From positions 1 through 50,303 of the forward strand of contig DATLFI010000293.1 of NCBI GenBank assembly GCA_035524895.1: a DNA stretch of 50,303 bases, given 5' to 3'. A program made the translations under genes and the position numbers. The stretch comes from DATLFI01 sp035524895 (GTDB taxonomy: Bacteria > Acidobacteriota > Thermoanaerobaculia > Multivoradales > Multivoraceae). Positions 24,491-35,082 of this stretch are shown here, piece by piece; position 1 is the first letter of the stretch; every line of letters begins with the position of its first letter. A model generated the notes under the pieces. It worked only from the letters and a program-made list of their open reading frames with translations. It searched no databases and had not been told where the DNA came from.

Positions 24491-25348
24491 TCAGTAGTAG
24501 ATGGCGCGCAGGCGGTCGCGAAACTCCTCCGACAGGGGGTCGCGAACGCCGACGATGTGGAACACCGTGAGCATCGCCTTGCGCGCCGCCTGGTCCTCCC
24601 AATCGCGGTCGGCGTTGGCCGCGTCGAGGTAGTGCTCGAGCGCCTCGCGCGGGCTGCCTGCGGCCAGCGCCCACCCGCCGAGCGCGTAGCGAGCCTCGGC
24701 GTCCTCGGGATCCGCGGCGGCTCGTCGCTCGCACTCGGTCGGCTCGCCGATTTCTAGCGCCGCCCGCGCGAGCCGGATCGCGTCGGAAAGGTGCACGGCC
24801 TCCTCGCCGCTTCCGGCTCCCGCCGGGACGGCCTCGACGTGACGCTCGGCCGTGTCGAGGTCGCCTTCCGCGAGCGCCAGCCTCGCGAGCTCTAGCCGGG
24901 CGACGCCGTGGGCCGGCTCGACGCCGAGGGCTTGCTCGAGCCTAGAGCGCGCGCCGTCGAGATCGCCATCGTTGCGCAGCTCCCGAGCCTCGGCGACCAG
25001 CCGGTCCGTCACGGTCGGACACCACGGCCGGAGGAACGAGCGCACCTGCGCCTCGGGCAGTGCACCGACGAAGCGGTCGACCGGCTTGCGATCGCGGAAC
25101 AGCAGCACGTTGGGGATGCCGCGCACGCCATACATGGCCGCGAGGTCGGGGTTGGCGTCGCTGTCGACCTTTGCCAGCGCGAACGCCCCGTCCATCTCGC
25201 CGGCGAGCTTCTCGAGCACCGGCCCGAGGATGCGACACGGACCACACCAGGGTGCCCAGAAGTCGACCAGCACCGGGACCTCTTGGGAGCGGTCGAGGAC
25301 CGCGTGCTCGAAGCTGGTGCCGTCGACGTCGAGGGTGTGGGGATGCAT
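24491..25348 (-). CDS. Thioredoxin-TPR protein, YbbN/CnoX-like (285 aa)
   Basis: Residues 8-110 form a thioredoxin domain with an intact active site, FWAPWCGPCRI (Cys35, Cys38), cis-Pro in GIPNVLLF and a Lys in AKVDSDAN. Residues 120-285 hold TPR-like helices (ARSRLEQALGVEPAHGVARLELARLAL; DAEARYALGGWALAAGSPREAL). This is the YbbN (CnoX) architecture: a redox-linked chaperone that hands clients to GroEL/DnaK. E. coli YbbN lacks the full CxxC, so this one, with CGPC, may also be a reductase, as in several alphaproteobacterial and Pseudomonas members. No signal peptide, so cytosolic. It follows the histidine-rich TPR gene by 18 bp on the same strand. Confidence 0.9.
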   Translation of the reverse strand: MHPHTLDVDGTSFEHAVLDRSQEVPVLVDFWAPWCGPCRILGPVLEKLAGEMDGAFALAKVDSDANPDLAAMYGVRGIPNVLLFRDRKPVDRFVGALPEAQVRSFLRPWCPTVTDRLVAEARELRNDGDLDGARSRLEQALGVEPAHGVARLELARLALAEGDLDTAERHVEAVPAGAGSGEEAVHLSDAIRLARAALEIGEPTECERRAAADPEDAEARYALGGWALAAGSPREALEHYLDAANADRDWEDQAARKAMLTVFHIVGVRDPLSEEFRDRLRAIYY

Positions 25349-25366
25349 GGCGAAGGAGCTCGCGGT

Positions 25367-27022
25367 CTAAGGCGCGGTCGCGGATCCCTCCCTCGCTTCC
25401 GCGACCAGCGCCGCCACGGCGGGCTCGGCGTTCTTCCAGATCTCGGCCAGCTCGCCGTAGGTCTCGCGCGCGGCGCGGGTGTCGCCGGCTCCTGTCTGGG
25501 CGCGCGCGAGACCGAGCAGCGTCGCAGTCCGCCGCGGCGTTCGGTCGAGCTGGCGCGCGAAGGCAGAGGCAGCCTCAGCGTGGCGGCCGAGGTCGAGCAG
25601 CGTTTCGCCGTAGAGCTCCCAGGCAGGCTTCACGACGTTGGGCGGGCCGAACTCGTAGGGCAGCGAGGTCTCGGTCTCGGCGGCGTGGCGGAGCTTGGCC
25701 AGAGCGTCCTCGACCTTTCCGGCCTGCAGCAGCATCAGCGCCTCGATCTCCTCGACCAGCACGGCCTTCTCCGGGTCCTCGCGCTCCTGCCCCATGCGGT
25801 CGCGCGCCTGCGACACCTTCAACGCCTCGAGGTGGCGCTCGGCGGCGGCGCGATCGCCGCGCCGGATCGCGGCATAGGCGTCGGCGAAGTGGTAGTCACG
25901 CGCCCCGAGGTTCTCGGGGAACTCCGCGGTCCAGCGCTCGAGCGCCGCGAAGTCGCCGGTGTCGAGCACGTAGCGCGCGCGCATCGCTCCGAAGTGCCAG
26001 AGCTCGGTACGTGTCGGCTCGTTCGCCATGCGCGCGGCGCAGGTTTCCATCACCTGGCGCGCGTCGGAGAGACGGCCGAGCTGCAGGTGGCCGTACTCGA
26101 GCCAGTAGGGGTAGTGGGCGCACAGCGACGCCGGCTCGCCCAGCTCGTGCTCGTGGTGGTGCTGCACGTCGCTCGCGGTGTCGTTGGCGGCCACGACCTC
26201 GTTCCACATGCCGAGCGCGACGAAGATGTGCGACGTCATGTGCTGCGCGTGCGCCGCGGCCGGGGCTATCTTCGAGTAGGCGTGCGCCATCGGCAAACCG
26301 AGCGGCGCGTGGATCGGATCGTCGTAGGAGTGGATCAGGTAGTGCGCGGCGCCGGGGTGCTCGCGGTTGCGCTCCCACACCGGCTCGGCGACCGCCGCGG
26401 CGCGCATGTAGACCCGGAAGTCGCGGCCCTCGTGCGCGGTGCCGAGGATCGAGAGGGCGTACAGCGTCGCCGCCTCGTCGTCGTCCGGATAGGTATCGTG
26501 CAGCCGGCGCATCTCGTCGCGGTACAGCAGGTCGCGCTCGTTCTTCGACTTTCCTGCCGCGCGCTCGGCGTTGCCGTAGAGCGTTTCGATCGCCATCAGG
26601 TAGTCCCGCTCGCGCTGGGTCGGCGCCTTGGCCTGCCGCGCCTCGACCGTTGCGCCGAGCTTCGCCAACGCCGCGTTCGCCTTGTCGGTGTACTGCGCCA
26701 TCCAGATCGGGTGGTTGTGGGTCATCGCTTCGCCCCAGTAGGCGAGAGCGAAGTTCGGATCTGCCTCCTGCGCGGCGAGAAAGGCGCTCTCGGCGTCCTC
26801 GTACTCGAAGTTGTGCAGGTAGAGCACGCCTTCGATGAAAGCCGGCTGCGCTGCGGTGTTGCCGGAGTTGGGGAACGAGATCTGACCGAGGACTCTCGGC
26901 TTCGCCTCGTCGGCGGCTGGAGCGGCGGCGACAGCTTGGCCGGCGCTGGTGCCGAGCAGGACGGCCAGCGCGATCGTCGCGGCCGTGGTCCGGGCTGCTT
27001 CGTGACGGAAGGACGAATGCAT
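25367..27022 (-). CDS. Secreted histidine-rich TPR protein, paralogue 1 (551 aa)
   Basis: ATG at 27022; a signal peptide or N-terminal anchor covers about 13-33. Helical TPR-like repeats run through the protein (LHNFEYEDAESAFLAAQEADPN, RRGDRAAAERHLEAL, LDLGRHAEAASAFARQLDRTP). Conserved His clusters break the pattern: MTHNHPIW (100-107), HPGAAHYLIH (222-231), HAQHMTSHIF (258-267) and HHHEHE (288-293). The paralogue at 41586-43247 has the same two central motifs at almost the same positions. Such fixed His sets in a helical-repeat protein suggest metal binding or an enzyme site, but no activity is known to me. It heads a two-gene unit with the thioredoxin-TPR gene and is divergent from the S9-FGE gene (154 bp). 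Confidence 0.82.
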   Translation of the reverse strand: MHSSFRHEAARTTAATIALAVLLGTSAGQAVAAAPAADEAKPRVLGQISFPNSGNTAAQPAFIEGVLYLHNFEYEDAESAFLAAQEADPNFALAYWGEAMTHNHPIWMAQYTDKANAALAKLGATVEARQAKAPTQRERDYLMAIETLYGNAERAAGKSKNERDLLYRDEMRRLHDTYPDDDEAATLYALSILGTAHEGRDFRVYMRAAAVAEPVWERNREHPGAAHYLIHSYDDPIHAPLGLPMAHAYSKIAPAAAHAQHMTSHIFVALGMWNEVVAANDTASDVQHHHEHELGEPASLCAHYPYWLEYGHLQLGRLSDARQVMETCAARMANEPTRTELWHFGAMRARYVLDTGDFAALERWTAEFPENLGARDYHFADAYAAIRRGDRAAAERHLEALKVSQARDRMGQEREDPEKAVLVEEIEALMLLQAGKVEDALAKLRHAAETETSLPYEFGPPNVVKPAWELYGETLLDLGRHAEAASAFARQLDRTPRRTATLLGLARAQTGAGDTRAARETYGELAEIWKNAEPAVAALVAEAREGSATAP

Positions 27023-27176
27023 CGTCTCGACTCCCAAGGGGCAGCAGGGCGCTGGGGCGCGGCGCCCGGCGTCGCGGATCGGCGACCAGCCGCCAAGGCT
27101 CTCGCGCCGATAACATCACTGGCCCACCGATCCTACCGCCTTGGGGGAAGTCCCAGCCCCCTCCGGGAGATATCAC

Positions 27177-29912
27177 ATGCGCCGCGCCGTCCTCGTCTCG
27201 AGCCCGCTGTTGTGCTTCGCCGTTGCACTCGCTGGCGCGCTGCCGGCGGCGACGGATCCTGATCGCTGGTCGGTCGAAGATCTGGTGACGTTCGAGGATG
27301 TCGTCGACATCGCGATCGCGCCCGATGCGACGCTGGCCGTGTTCCTCGAGAGCGCGGTCGAGGAGGTCGACGGCGAGCAGCAGAGGGTGTCGCACTTGTG
27401 GGCGGTTTCGCTCGCGGTGCCGGGCACCGAGCCCTGGCAGCTCACCCGCGGTGAGCACGGCGTGTCATCGCCGGCGTTCTCGCCGGACGGCCGGTTCCTG
27501 GCCTTCCTTTCGGATCGCCCGGTGCCCGGCGGCGACGAGGAGCTCGAGGGCAAGCGACAGGTGTGGCTGTTGCCGCTGCGCGGCGGCGAAGCGCGGCCCC
27601 TGACGCGTCTCGACCGCAGCGTGGTGTCCTACGACTGGCGATCGCCCGCGTCGCTGGTGGTGGCGGCGCCCGAGGCGCGCTCGGCGTGGGACGTGGAGCG
27701 CACCGAGCTCTCCGACACCAGCACGGTGGTCGAGGACGCCGAGCGCGAGCCGCCGGTGCGGCTGCTGCAGGTCGACGTGCCCGGCGGCGCAACCCGGCGG
27801 TTGACCGGCAACGCGCGCTGGATCGACGACCTCGCGGTCTCGCCCGACGGGCGTTTCGCCGTGGTGCGCGAGCAGCAGAGTCTCGCTTACGAGTACGACC
27901 AGGCCGTACCACCGCAGACATACCTGGTGGAGCTCGAGACTGGCGCCACGACCAGGCTCTTCGCCGACCTGCCCGTGCTGCCGCGCAGCGTGCGCTGGAC
28001 GCCGGACGGCGCCGGCTTCTACTTCGTAGACGACTACAGCCGGCATCCGGTCTTCCGCACCGCCACCGTCGCGCGTCTCTACCACCACGAGGTGTCGAGC
28101 GGGAGCACCCGCGAGGTCGAGCTGGGTTGGGAGCGCGGGCTCGGCGGCGACTATGCCGCGACCGCCGACGGTTTCGTGGCGATGCTCGCGGACGGTGTGC
28201 GCTTGCACCCGGCGCACTATCGGCGCGACGGTGCCGCTTGGCGGCGCGACGACGTGTCCGGAGCGCACGCCCGCAACCTCGACGGCTTCGAGCTCTCCCG
28301 CGACGGTCGCACGATCGTCTACCGCACCTCCGCCGCGACGCGTCCACCGCAGCTCTGGGCGGCGCGGCTGGAGGCGGGCTCGTTGCTCGACGAGCGCAAG
28401 CTCACCTCGCTCAATCCCGCCTTCGAACGCAAGCCCACCGGGCGCGTCGAGGTCGTACGGTGGATCGGCGCGCTCGGCGAGGAGGTCGAGGGGCTGCTGC
28501 ACTTTCCCCTGGACTGGGACTCGCCGAATCGCCGGGATGGCGAGCGCCGCCCGCTGATCCTCGACATCCATGGTGGCCCGACCGGCACCGACCGCGACAC
28601 CTGGGAGGCCGACTGGCACGACCTCAACATCCTGCACCGGCAGAACGGCGCATTCGTGCTCCAGGTCAACTACCACGGCAGCGGCGGCTACGGCCTCGAC
28701 TGGGTGGAGTCGATCGGCGGCGGCAAGTACTACGAGCTCGAGCCAGTCGACATCGAGGCCGGGGTCGACTGGGCGATCGCGCAGGGCTACGCCGACCCGG
28801 AGCGCCTCGGTATCAGCGGCTGGAGCAACGGCGCGATCCTCACCACCGAGATCATCACCCGCACGCGGCGCTACAAGGCCGCCGCGGCAGGCGCTGGCGA
28901 CGTCGAGTGGATCAGCGACTGGGGCAACGTCGACTTCGGCGTGTCGTTCGACAACTACTACTTCGGCGCCTCGCCGATCGAGAACCCGCAGCTCTACATC
29001 CAAAAGTCGCCGTTCTTCCGTCTGCCGCAGGTGACCACCCCGACGATCATCTTCACCGGCACCGAGGACCGCAACGTTCCCCCTTCCCAATCCTGGTCGC
29101 ACTATCGCGCCATGCAGCAGACCACCGACACGCCGGTGCGGCTGGTGCTCTTCCCAGGAGAGCCGCACAGCCTGCGGAAGGTCGCGCACCAGCGGCGCAA
29201 GCTCGAGGAGGAGGTAGCGTGGTTCGAGCGCTACCTGTTCGAGAAGCCGACCGAGGACCGCTCGTGGGTGAAGGACGGCTCGCCCCTGGCCGCGCTACTG
29301 GCGCGTGCCAACGCCGCGCGCGAGGGCGACGCGCTCGGTGTCTTGCGGGGTAGCGTGCTGGCGCCCGAGACGGTGCCTTTCGCCGGGCTCGAGATTGGTC
29401 GCTTCGAGGTGACGCGCGCTCAGCTTCGCGCCTTCGATGCGAGCTACACCGTGGCTCCCGAATCCGAGGAGCTGCCGGCCTCCGGGATCTCGTTCGAGCA
29501 GGCGCAACGCTACGTCGCGTGGCTGTCCCAGCACACCGGACGGCGCTACCGTCTGCCGACGAAGGACGAAGCCGAGCGCCTCGCCCGCACTGCCGGGTCG
29601 AAGGGCAACACGCTCGAGCGCTGGGCTGGCTACGAGCCGAACCCGGAGGATGCCGCGCGGATCCGCGCGGCGCTCGACGGGCTGCGGCTCGGTGGCGCGG
29701 CCGCGCCGCTCGTGCTGCCGGTCGGCTCGCTGCCGGGCGTCGGAGATCCCGCGGTGTTCGACCTCGACGGCAACATCGCAGAGTGGGCTACCGATGGCGC
29801 TAGCGGTGTCGCTGTGGGTCCGAGCGCGGATCGCGCGTCGGACCCCCGCCACTCGGAGCCGGTCCAGCCCGACCACGCGTACGTGGGGTTGCGCGTAGTG
29901 CTCGATCCGTGA
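27177..29912 (+). CDS. Secreted S9 family peptidase fused to a C-terminal FGE/SUMF1-like domain (911 aa)
   Basis: ATG at 27177 with GGGAGA upstream; signal peptide to about residue 26 (LCFAVALAGALPAA). Residues 30-440 are a WD-like propeller (SPAFSPDGRFLAFLSD, DLAVSPDGRFAVV, SVRWTPDGAGFYFVDD). The alpha/beta-hydrolase domain has ILDIHGGPTG, Ser550 in GWSNG, Asp631 in GTEDRNVPP and His664 in GEPHSLRK, a complete S9 triad; it should cleave oligopeptides. Residues about 725-911 form an FGE-sulfatase/SUMF1-like module: EIGRFEVTRAQLRAF, RRYRLPTKDEAERLAR, FDLDGNIAEWATDG and YVGLRVV. This module contains no Cys, so it is not a formylglycine-generating enzyme; a binding role is more likely. The fusion is uncommon as far as I know. 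Confidence 0.9.
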   Translation: MRRAVLVSSPLLCFAVALAGALPAATDPDRWSVEDLVTFEDVVDIAIAPDATLAVFLESAVEEVDGEQQRVSHLWAVSLAVPGTEPWQLTRGEHGVSSPAFSPDGRFLAFLSDRPVPGGDEELEGKRQVWLLPLRGGEARPLTRLDRSVVSYDWRSPASLVVAAPEARSAWDVERTELSDTSTVVEDAEREPPVRLLQVDVPGGATRRLTGNARWIDDLAVSPDGRFAVVREQQSLAYEYDQAVPPQTYLVELETGATTRLFADLPVLPRSVRWTPDGAGFYFVDDYSRHPVFRTATVARLYHHEVSSGSTREVELGWERGLGGDYAATADGFVAMLADGVRLHPAHYRRDGAAWRRDDVSGAHARNLDGFELSRDGRTIVYRTSAATRPPQLWAARLEAGSLLDERKLTSLNPAFERKPTGRVEVVRWIGALGEEVEGLLHFPLDWDSPNRRDGERRPLILDIHGGPTGTDRDTWEADWHDLNILHRQNGAFVLQVNYHGSGGYGLDWVESIGGGKYYELEPVDIEAGVDWAIAQGYADPERLGISGWSNGAILTTEIITRTRRYKAAAAGAGDVEWISDWGNVDFGVSFDNYYFGASPIENPQLYIQKSPFFRLPQVTTPTIIFTGTEDRNVPPSQSWSHYRAMQQTTDTPVRLVLFPGEPHSLRKVAHQRRKLEEEVAWFERYLFEKPTEDRSWVKDGSPLAALLARANAAREGDALGVLRGSVLAPETVPFAGLEIGRFEVTRAQLRAFDASYTVAPESEELPASGISFEQAQRYVAWLSQHTGRRYRLPTKDEAERLARTAGSKGNTLERWAGYEPNPEDAARIRAALDGLRLGGAAAPLVLPVGSLPGVGDPAVFDLDGNIAEWATDGASGVAVGPSADRASDPRHSEPVQPDHAYVGLRVVLDP

Positions 29913-29940
29913 GGTCGGTGCTCCCGGTGATGGCATCGAG

Positions 29941-30681
29941 ATGAGGATCCTCGGAATCGAAGAACCGCTCGGCGTCGAGGTCGTCGAGCGAATACGTACC
30001 GGCGACCTCGCGACTCTGCGACGGCTCCTCGTGCGGCACCGGTGGCTTTCGACCTGCCGCATCCGCGGTACGCCCGAATCTCCGGACCAGAACCTGCGAT
30101 CGCTGCTGCACGTCGTGGCCGACTGGCCCGGGCACTACCCGAACGGTGCCGCGACCGTCGCGCTCCTGGTGGAAGCGGGCGCGGACGTCGGCGCGCGCTT
30201 CGCCGGTCCTCACGAGGAGACGCCCCTGCACTGGGCGGCGAGCTGCGACGACGTCGAAGTGCTCGACGCGCTGCTCGATGCCGGGGCCGACATCGAGGCG
30301 GACGGCGCGGTCATCGGGGGCGGCACCGCTTTGGCAGACGCCACCGCCTTCGGACAGTGGCGGGCTGCACGGCGCCTGCTCGAGCGCGGAGCGCGGACCA
30401 CTTTCTGGGAGGCCGCGGCGCTCGGGCTGGTCGAGCGCGTGCGCGAAAACCTGCGAGCATCGCCGCCGCCTTCGCGCGATGCCGTCACGCGAGCGTTCTG
30501 GGGCGCCTGCCACGGCGGACAGCTCGCAGCGGCGAAGCTACTCTGCGAGCACGGCGCCGATTCGAGCTGGCTCGGCTGGGACGGGTTGACGCCGCTCGAC
30601 GCGGCGCTGCGGAGCGATGCCGACGACGTGGTCGAGTGGCTGCGCGGTGTGGGCGCTAGGTCGGCCAGCGAGCTCGCGTGA
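29941..30681 (+). CDS. Ankyrin-repeat protein (246 aa)
   Basis: Starts 28 bp after the S9-FGE gene. Ankyrin units are readable: NGAATVALLVEAGADVGARF, ETPLHWAASCDDVEVLDALLDAGADIEAD, TALADATAFGQWRAARRLLERGA, and LTPLDAALRSDADDVVEWL near the end. There is no signal peptide or membrane helix, so it is a cytosolic binding scaffold. No partner is evident; it lies just upstream of a toxin-antitoxin pair but its stop is 49 bp before, and nothing shows a functional link. Confidence 0.88.
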   Translation: MRILGIEEPLGVEVVERIRTGDLATLRRLLVRHRWLSTCRIRGTPESPDQNLRSLLHVVADWPGHYPNGAATVALLVEAGADVGARFAGPHEETPLHWAASCDDVEVLDALLDAGADIEADGAVIGGGTALADATAFGQWRAARRLLERGARTTFWEAAALGLVERVRENLRASPPPSRDAVTRAFWGACHGGQLAAAKLLCEHGADSSWLGWDGLTPLDAALRSDADDVVEWLRGVGARSASELA

Positions 30682-30713
30682 GGCGCGGCCGTCGCGTGGC
30701 CCGGGCATCGGGC

Positions 30714-30734
30714 GGTGGTATGATGGTGGTATGA
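30714..30734 (+). promoter_or_regulatory. Promoter/operator of the MazEF-type pair, likely leaderless
   Basis: GGTGGTATGA occurs twice, at 30714-30723 and 30725-30734 (11-bp period). TATGAT at 30719-30724 is a near-consensus -10 box, which places the start site at about 30731, the A of the antitoxin ATG. No Shine-Dalgarno precedes that ATG. A 4-codon frame starting at 30723 ends on the TGA that overlaps the ATG (30732-30734). The direct repeat is a plausible site for the ribbon-helix-helix antitoxin. Confidence 0.45.
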
Positions 30735-30964
30735 GAGTCAAGACGTCCGTCAGCCTCCCGGCGGACCTCCTCGAAGCGCTGGACGAGGCGGCGGGTCCCG
30801 AAGGGCCGAATCGATCGCGCATGCTCGAGGTCGCGGCCCGCGAGTACTTGGAGCGGCGCACCCGCGCGATCAGGGAGGCGCGGGATCGCCGGATCCTGGA
30901 CGACGTGGCGGCCAAATTGAATCGAGAGATGAAGGAGGTCCTGGAGTTCCAGGTGGAACCGTGA
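30731..30964 (+). CDS. Ribbon-helix-helix antitoxin of a MazEF-type pair (77 aa)
   Basis: The N-terminal strand MRVKTSVSLP and helices DLLEALDEAAGPEGPNRSRMLEVAAREYLERR form a complete ribbon-helix-helix DNA-binding domain. The C-terminal 30 residues (KLNREMKEVLEFQVEP) would wrap the toxin. The stop overlaps the toxin GTG start by 4 bp (GTGA). Antitoxins of this type bind their own promoter and neutralise the toxin. Confidence 0.92.
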   Translation: MRVKTSVSLPADLLEALDEAAGPEGPNRSRMLEVAAREYLERRTRAIREARDRRILDDVAAKLNREMKEVLEFQVEP

Positions 30965-31284
30965 AGCGGGGCGATCTCTACCGAGTGCGACACCCGAGTG
31001 GGGATGTCAGGAGGTCGCGCGTCTTCGTCGTCGTCAGCCGCCAGACCCTGATCGACTCGAGGTTCTCCACCGTCGTGTGTGCGCCTGTGTACAGCCGGCG
31101 CGATGGTTTGGCCACGCAGGTCGCCGTGGGGGTCGAGGAAGGTCTGAAACATGCGTCGAGCATCCACTGCGACGCGCTGGTGAGTCTCTCCAAGTCGACT
31201 CTCACGGACTATCTCGCTGCGCTCGGCTCAGAGAGCCTCGTGGCACTCGACCGCGCTCTCCGCATCGCTCTGGCACTCGAGTAG
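30961..31284 (+). CDS. MazF/PemK-family mRNA interferase toxin (107 aa)
   Basis: The family start MKRGDLYRVRHPSGDVRRSRVFVVVS has the conserved G-D and the R-x-V-V-V-V-S strand; STVVCAPVYS and IHCDALVSLSKSTL are the second and third landmarks, the latter with the Asp and Ser/Lys positions of the active face. Length is normal. MazF toxins cut mRNA at short sites in growth arrest. GTG start at 30961 overlaps the antitoxin stop, so translation is coupled. The pair appears intact. Confidence 0.93.
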   Translation: MKRGDLYRVRHPSGDVRRSRVFVVVSRQTLIDSRFSTVVCAPVYSRRDGLATQVAVGVEEGLKHASSIHCDALVSLSKSTLTDYLAALGSESLVALDRALRIALALE

Positions 31285-31335
31285 AGGCAGGTACGGGGCT
31301 TGCCCCGCGATGCCTGGCCGCGCTACGTTGCGCCG

Positions 31336-33062
<1,727 letters not shown>

Positions 33063-33088
33063 GCCGATCTCGGCTGCTCACCGGACGA

Positions 33089-33112
33089 AGGTGTTCGATC
33101 GGGCGAACACCT
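33089..33112 (+). terminator. Terminator-like hairpin after the ABC-2 exporter
   Basis: AGGTGTTCG (33089-33097) and CGAACACCT (33104-33112) form a perfect 9-bp stem with a 6-base loop, 26 bp after the permease stop. No T-run follows. Confidence 0.55.
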
Positions 33113-33158
33113 GTTCGCGGGCAGAGACACCTCATGGTTGCGGTGTGGCTCCTCGTGA

Positions 33159-33245
33159 TCGACGACGGCCCGAATCCTCGGCCTGCGCCGCAGTCACCTG
33201 CACGTGAAAGCGAAGCAGCTCGGCATTCGAGCGGCCGCGCTAGAG
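33159..33245 (+). pseudogene. Possible remnant of a Fis-type (NtrC C-terminal) helix-turn-helix
   Basis: In the otherwise empty gap 33113-33261, one frame reads ARILGLRRSHLHVKAKQLGIR, which resembles the C-terminal DNA-binding helix pair of sigma-54 activators (pattern AAxxLGLxRSxLYRKxKxLGI). It starts right after a TGA and runs without its own stop into the antisense side of the next gene. It is too short to be a gene. It may be chance. Confidence 0.25.
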
Positions 33246-33261
33246 ACGAGCTCAGAGCCGC

Positions 33262-35082
33262 TCAGGGTGTCTTCAGGTCGCGCTGCAGCGACGACACCGC
33301 GCCACCCAGCTCGTCGCGCACGGCCACGGCGAAGGTGATGGCCGGCGAGCGGAACGGCACCTCGATCTCGTAGAGGAAAGCTTGGCTGGTGACGTCGACC
33401 TCGCTTGCAAGCACGTCGATCCCTTTCAGGCCAAACTCGAGGTAGCGGCCGTCGGCTTGCCTGCCACCCACCGCCACCGTGAAGCGACCGCGTCGGTCCC
33501 CGCTCGAATCGGGAATCGTGGCGAGGCGCGAGAGCGGCACGAAGACCTGCAGCAGCGCCTTGGTGACGCCCTTCTCGGCCGGCGCCTTCACCGAGGGTAC
33601 GACGCGGGCGTCGAGCGGGTTGTCACCCGACCCGTGGAGCAGCGTGGCCAGCACCACGCTCTCGAGCTCGGCTGCGGGGTGGAGCGCGCGGTAGCTGCGC
33701 CGGTGGCGGACCACCACGCCGGGCCGGTCGACCTCCACGCGGATGTCGTGGACTCTGCCGTCGCCCGGGGTGGACGGCGCGAAGGTCAGCTCGTACACGC
33801 TCTGCGCGTCGGTCAGCGCGGCGACGATGCCGTCGCCGAAGGTGTTGGAGTCCCAGAAGGTCCTGCCGCCGGTCTGCCGTGCGGCGAGCGAGAGCGAGTC
33901 GCGGACGTTGCCGTCGGCGGTCTGCGCGAAGCTCGTGGTGGTGCGTACATCCGCGGCGCCAGCGGATCGCAGGCCCTGAAGGCCGGTGGCCTGGATGGGG
34001 TAGAGGCTCACCTGATGGGCGTTGGCATAGGCCGTGAGCTCGCGCCAGCGGCGTGTGGTGTCGAAGTCGTACGCCTCGGTGCGCGCCTTGCGCGGATCCC
34101 AGCGGGAGTTCTTACCAGCCCCGAACTCCTGGGTATCGACGGCGTGCGGCAGACCCTGGCGCGCGGCGGTGCCGTCGCACATTTCCATCGCGTAGGTGTA
34201 GACCTCCAGACCCGGCACCAGCGGGATGCCGTCGCTGACGTGGATGAGCGACTTGCGACCTGGGAAGCGCGACAGGGTGGCGAGCGCCTGGATCAGCCCG
34301 TCGAGCGACCGCTCTGCGATCGCTGCCGCCTGGTGGGCATGGGTGCGCGCGATCCCGCCAACGTCGACGCAGGGGTCGTTGGGGTCGGGCGCGGCGGCGG
34401 GGCCGGAGCGCTCCGGTCTCTCCTGGGTGTTGTCCTGCATGCGCTGCTCGATCAACCGCATGGTGTTGCTCGGGCTGGCCAGGAGCGCCTGCGCGGAGAC
34501 GCGGTTGGCTCGGATCTCGGTCTCGAGCGCCCCCACGAGGGCTCGAGCGTCGCGGGTTGCCGGCTGTACCAGACGGAGGTTCCCGTCCCAAGCGAGGACC
34601 ACTGCCTGGCCGCCGGACTCCACCAGCTCCTGCGCGACGGGGCGGATCTGGCGGAGCAGCTTGGTCTTGTTGCGGGGGTCGAGGTGCAGCTCGTCGAGGA
34701 ACAGGATGAACGTGTCCGGGCGCTGGTCGTCCGCCCCTTCGAGAGTGCGAGGCTCTCGAGGGTCCGCCTCCTGCCAGCTCCTGGGCTCGACTGGCGGGCT
34801 CCAGCCGAGGATCTCGACCGGCCGGTCGTCCTCGAACACCCGGACCTCCTCGCGCCGGAGGTCGAACACCGGCTCGCCGCCCTTGGTCTCGACCACGAGG
34901 TCGACCAGGACTCGCGGCACGACCACGCGGTCGACGAAGGTGTCGGCCGCGGTCTGGGCTGCGGCGCCCGCAGCACCGAGGCCGAAGGCCACAGCGAGGG
35001 CGAGCGCGGTGGAGAAGCGGTGGACGCCACGGCAGGGCGGTTGACCGCCGGCGTGCGTGCGGAGCTCGCGGGAGTCGCGCAT
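33262..35082 (-). CDS. Secreted VWFA-related protein of the acidobacterial type (606 aa)
   Basis: ATG at 35082 with AGGAGG 6 bases upstream. Signal peptide about 22-44 (STALALAVAFGLGAAGAAAQ). The family start VVVPRVLVDLVVETKGGEPVFDLRREEVRVFEDDRPVEI is typical of TIGR03436-like VWFA proteins. The VWFA core has DTFILFLDELHL in place of the DxSxS strand and FPGRKSLIHVSDGIPL as a later strand; GGRTFWDSN and YELTFAPSTPGDGRVHDIRVEVDRPGVVVRHRRSY close it. The MIDAS Ser residues are not obvious, so metal binding is unsure. Probably periplasmic or surface protein-binding role. Convergent with the ABC-2 exporter. Confidence 0.88.
   Translation of the reverse strand: MRDSRELRTHAGGQPPCRGVHRFSTALALAVAFGLGAAGAAAQTAADTFVDRVVVPRVLVDLVVETKGGEPVFDLRREEVRVFEDDRPVEILGWSPPVEPRSWQEADPREPRTLEGADDQRPDTFILFLDELHLDPRNKTKLLRQIRPVAQELVESGGQAVVLAWDGNLRLVQPATRDARALVGALETEIRANRVSAQALLASPSNTMRLIEQRMQDNTQERPERSGPAAAPDPNDPCVDVGGIARTHAHQAAAIAERSLDGLIQALATLSRFPGRKSLIHVSDGIPLVPGLEVYTYAMEMCDGTAARQGLPHAVDTQEFGAGKNSRWDPRKARTEAYDFDTTRRWRELTAYANAHQVSLYPIQATGLQGLRSAGAADVRTTTSFAQTADGNVRDSLSLAARQTGGRTFWDSNTFGDGIVAALTDAQSVYELTFAPSTPGDGRVHDIRVEVDRPGVVVRHRRSYRALHPAAELESVVLATLLHGSGDNPLDARVVPSVKAPAEKGVTKALLQVFVPLSRLATIPDSSGDRRGRFTVAVGGRQADGRYLEFGLKGIDVLASEVDVTSQAFLYEIEVPFRSPAITFAVAVRDELGGAVSSLQRDLKTP

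Noticed and set aside
27140..27165. GGGGG/CCCCC hairpin just upstream of the S9-FGE start
   Set aside because: Five G:C pairs in a GC-rich leader are not enough to claim a regulatory structure.
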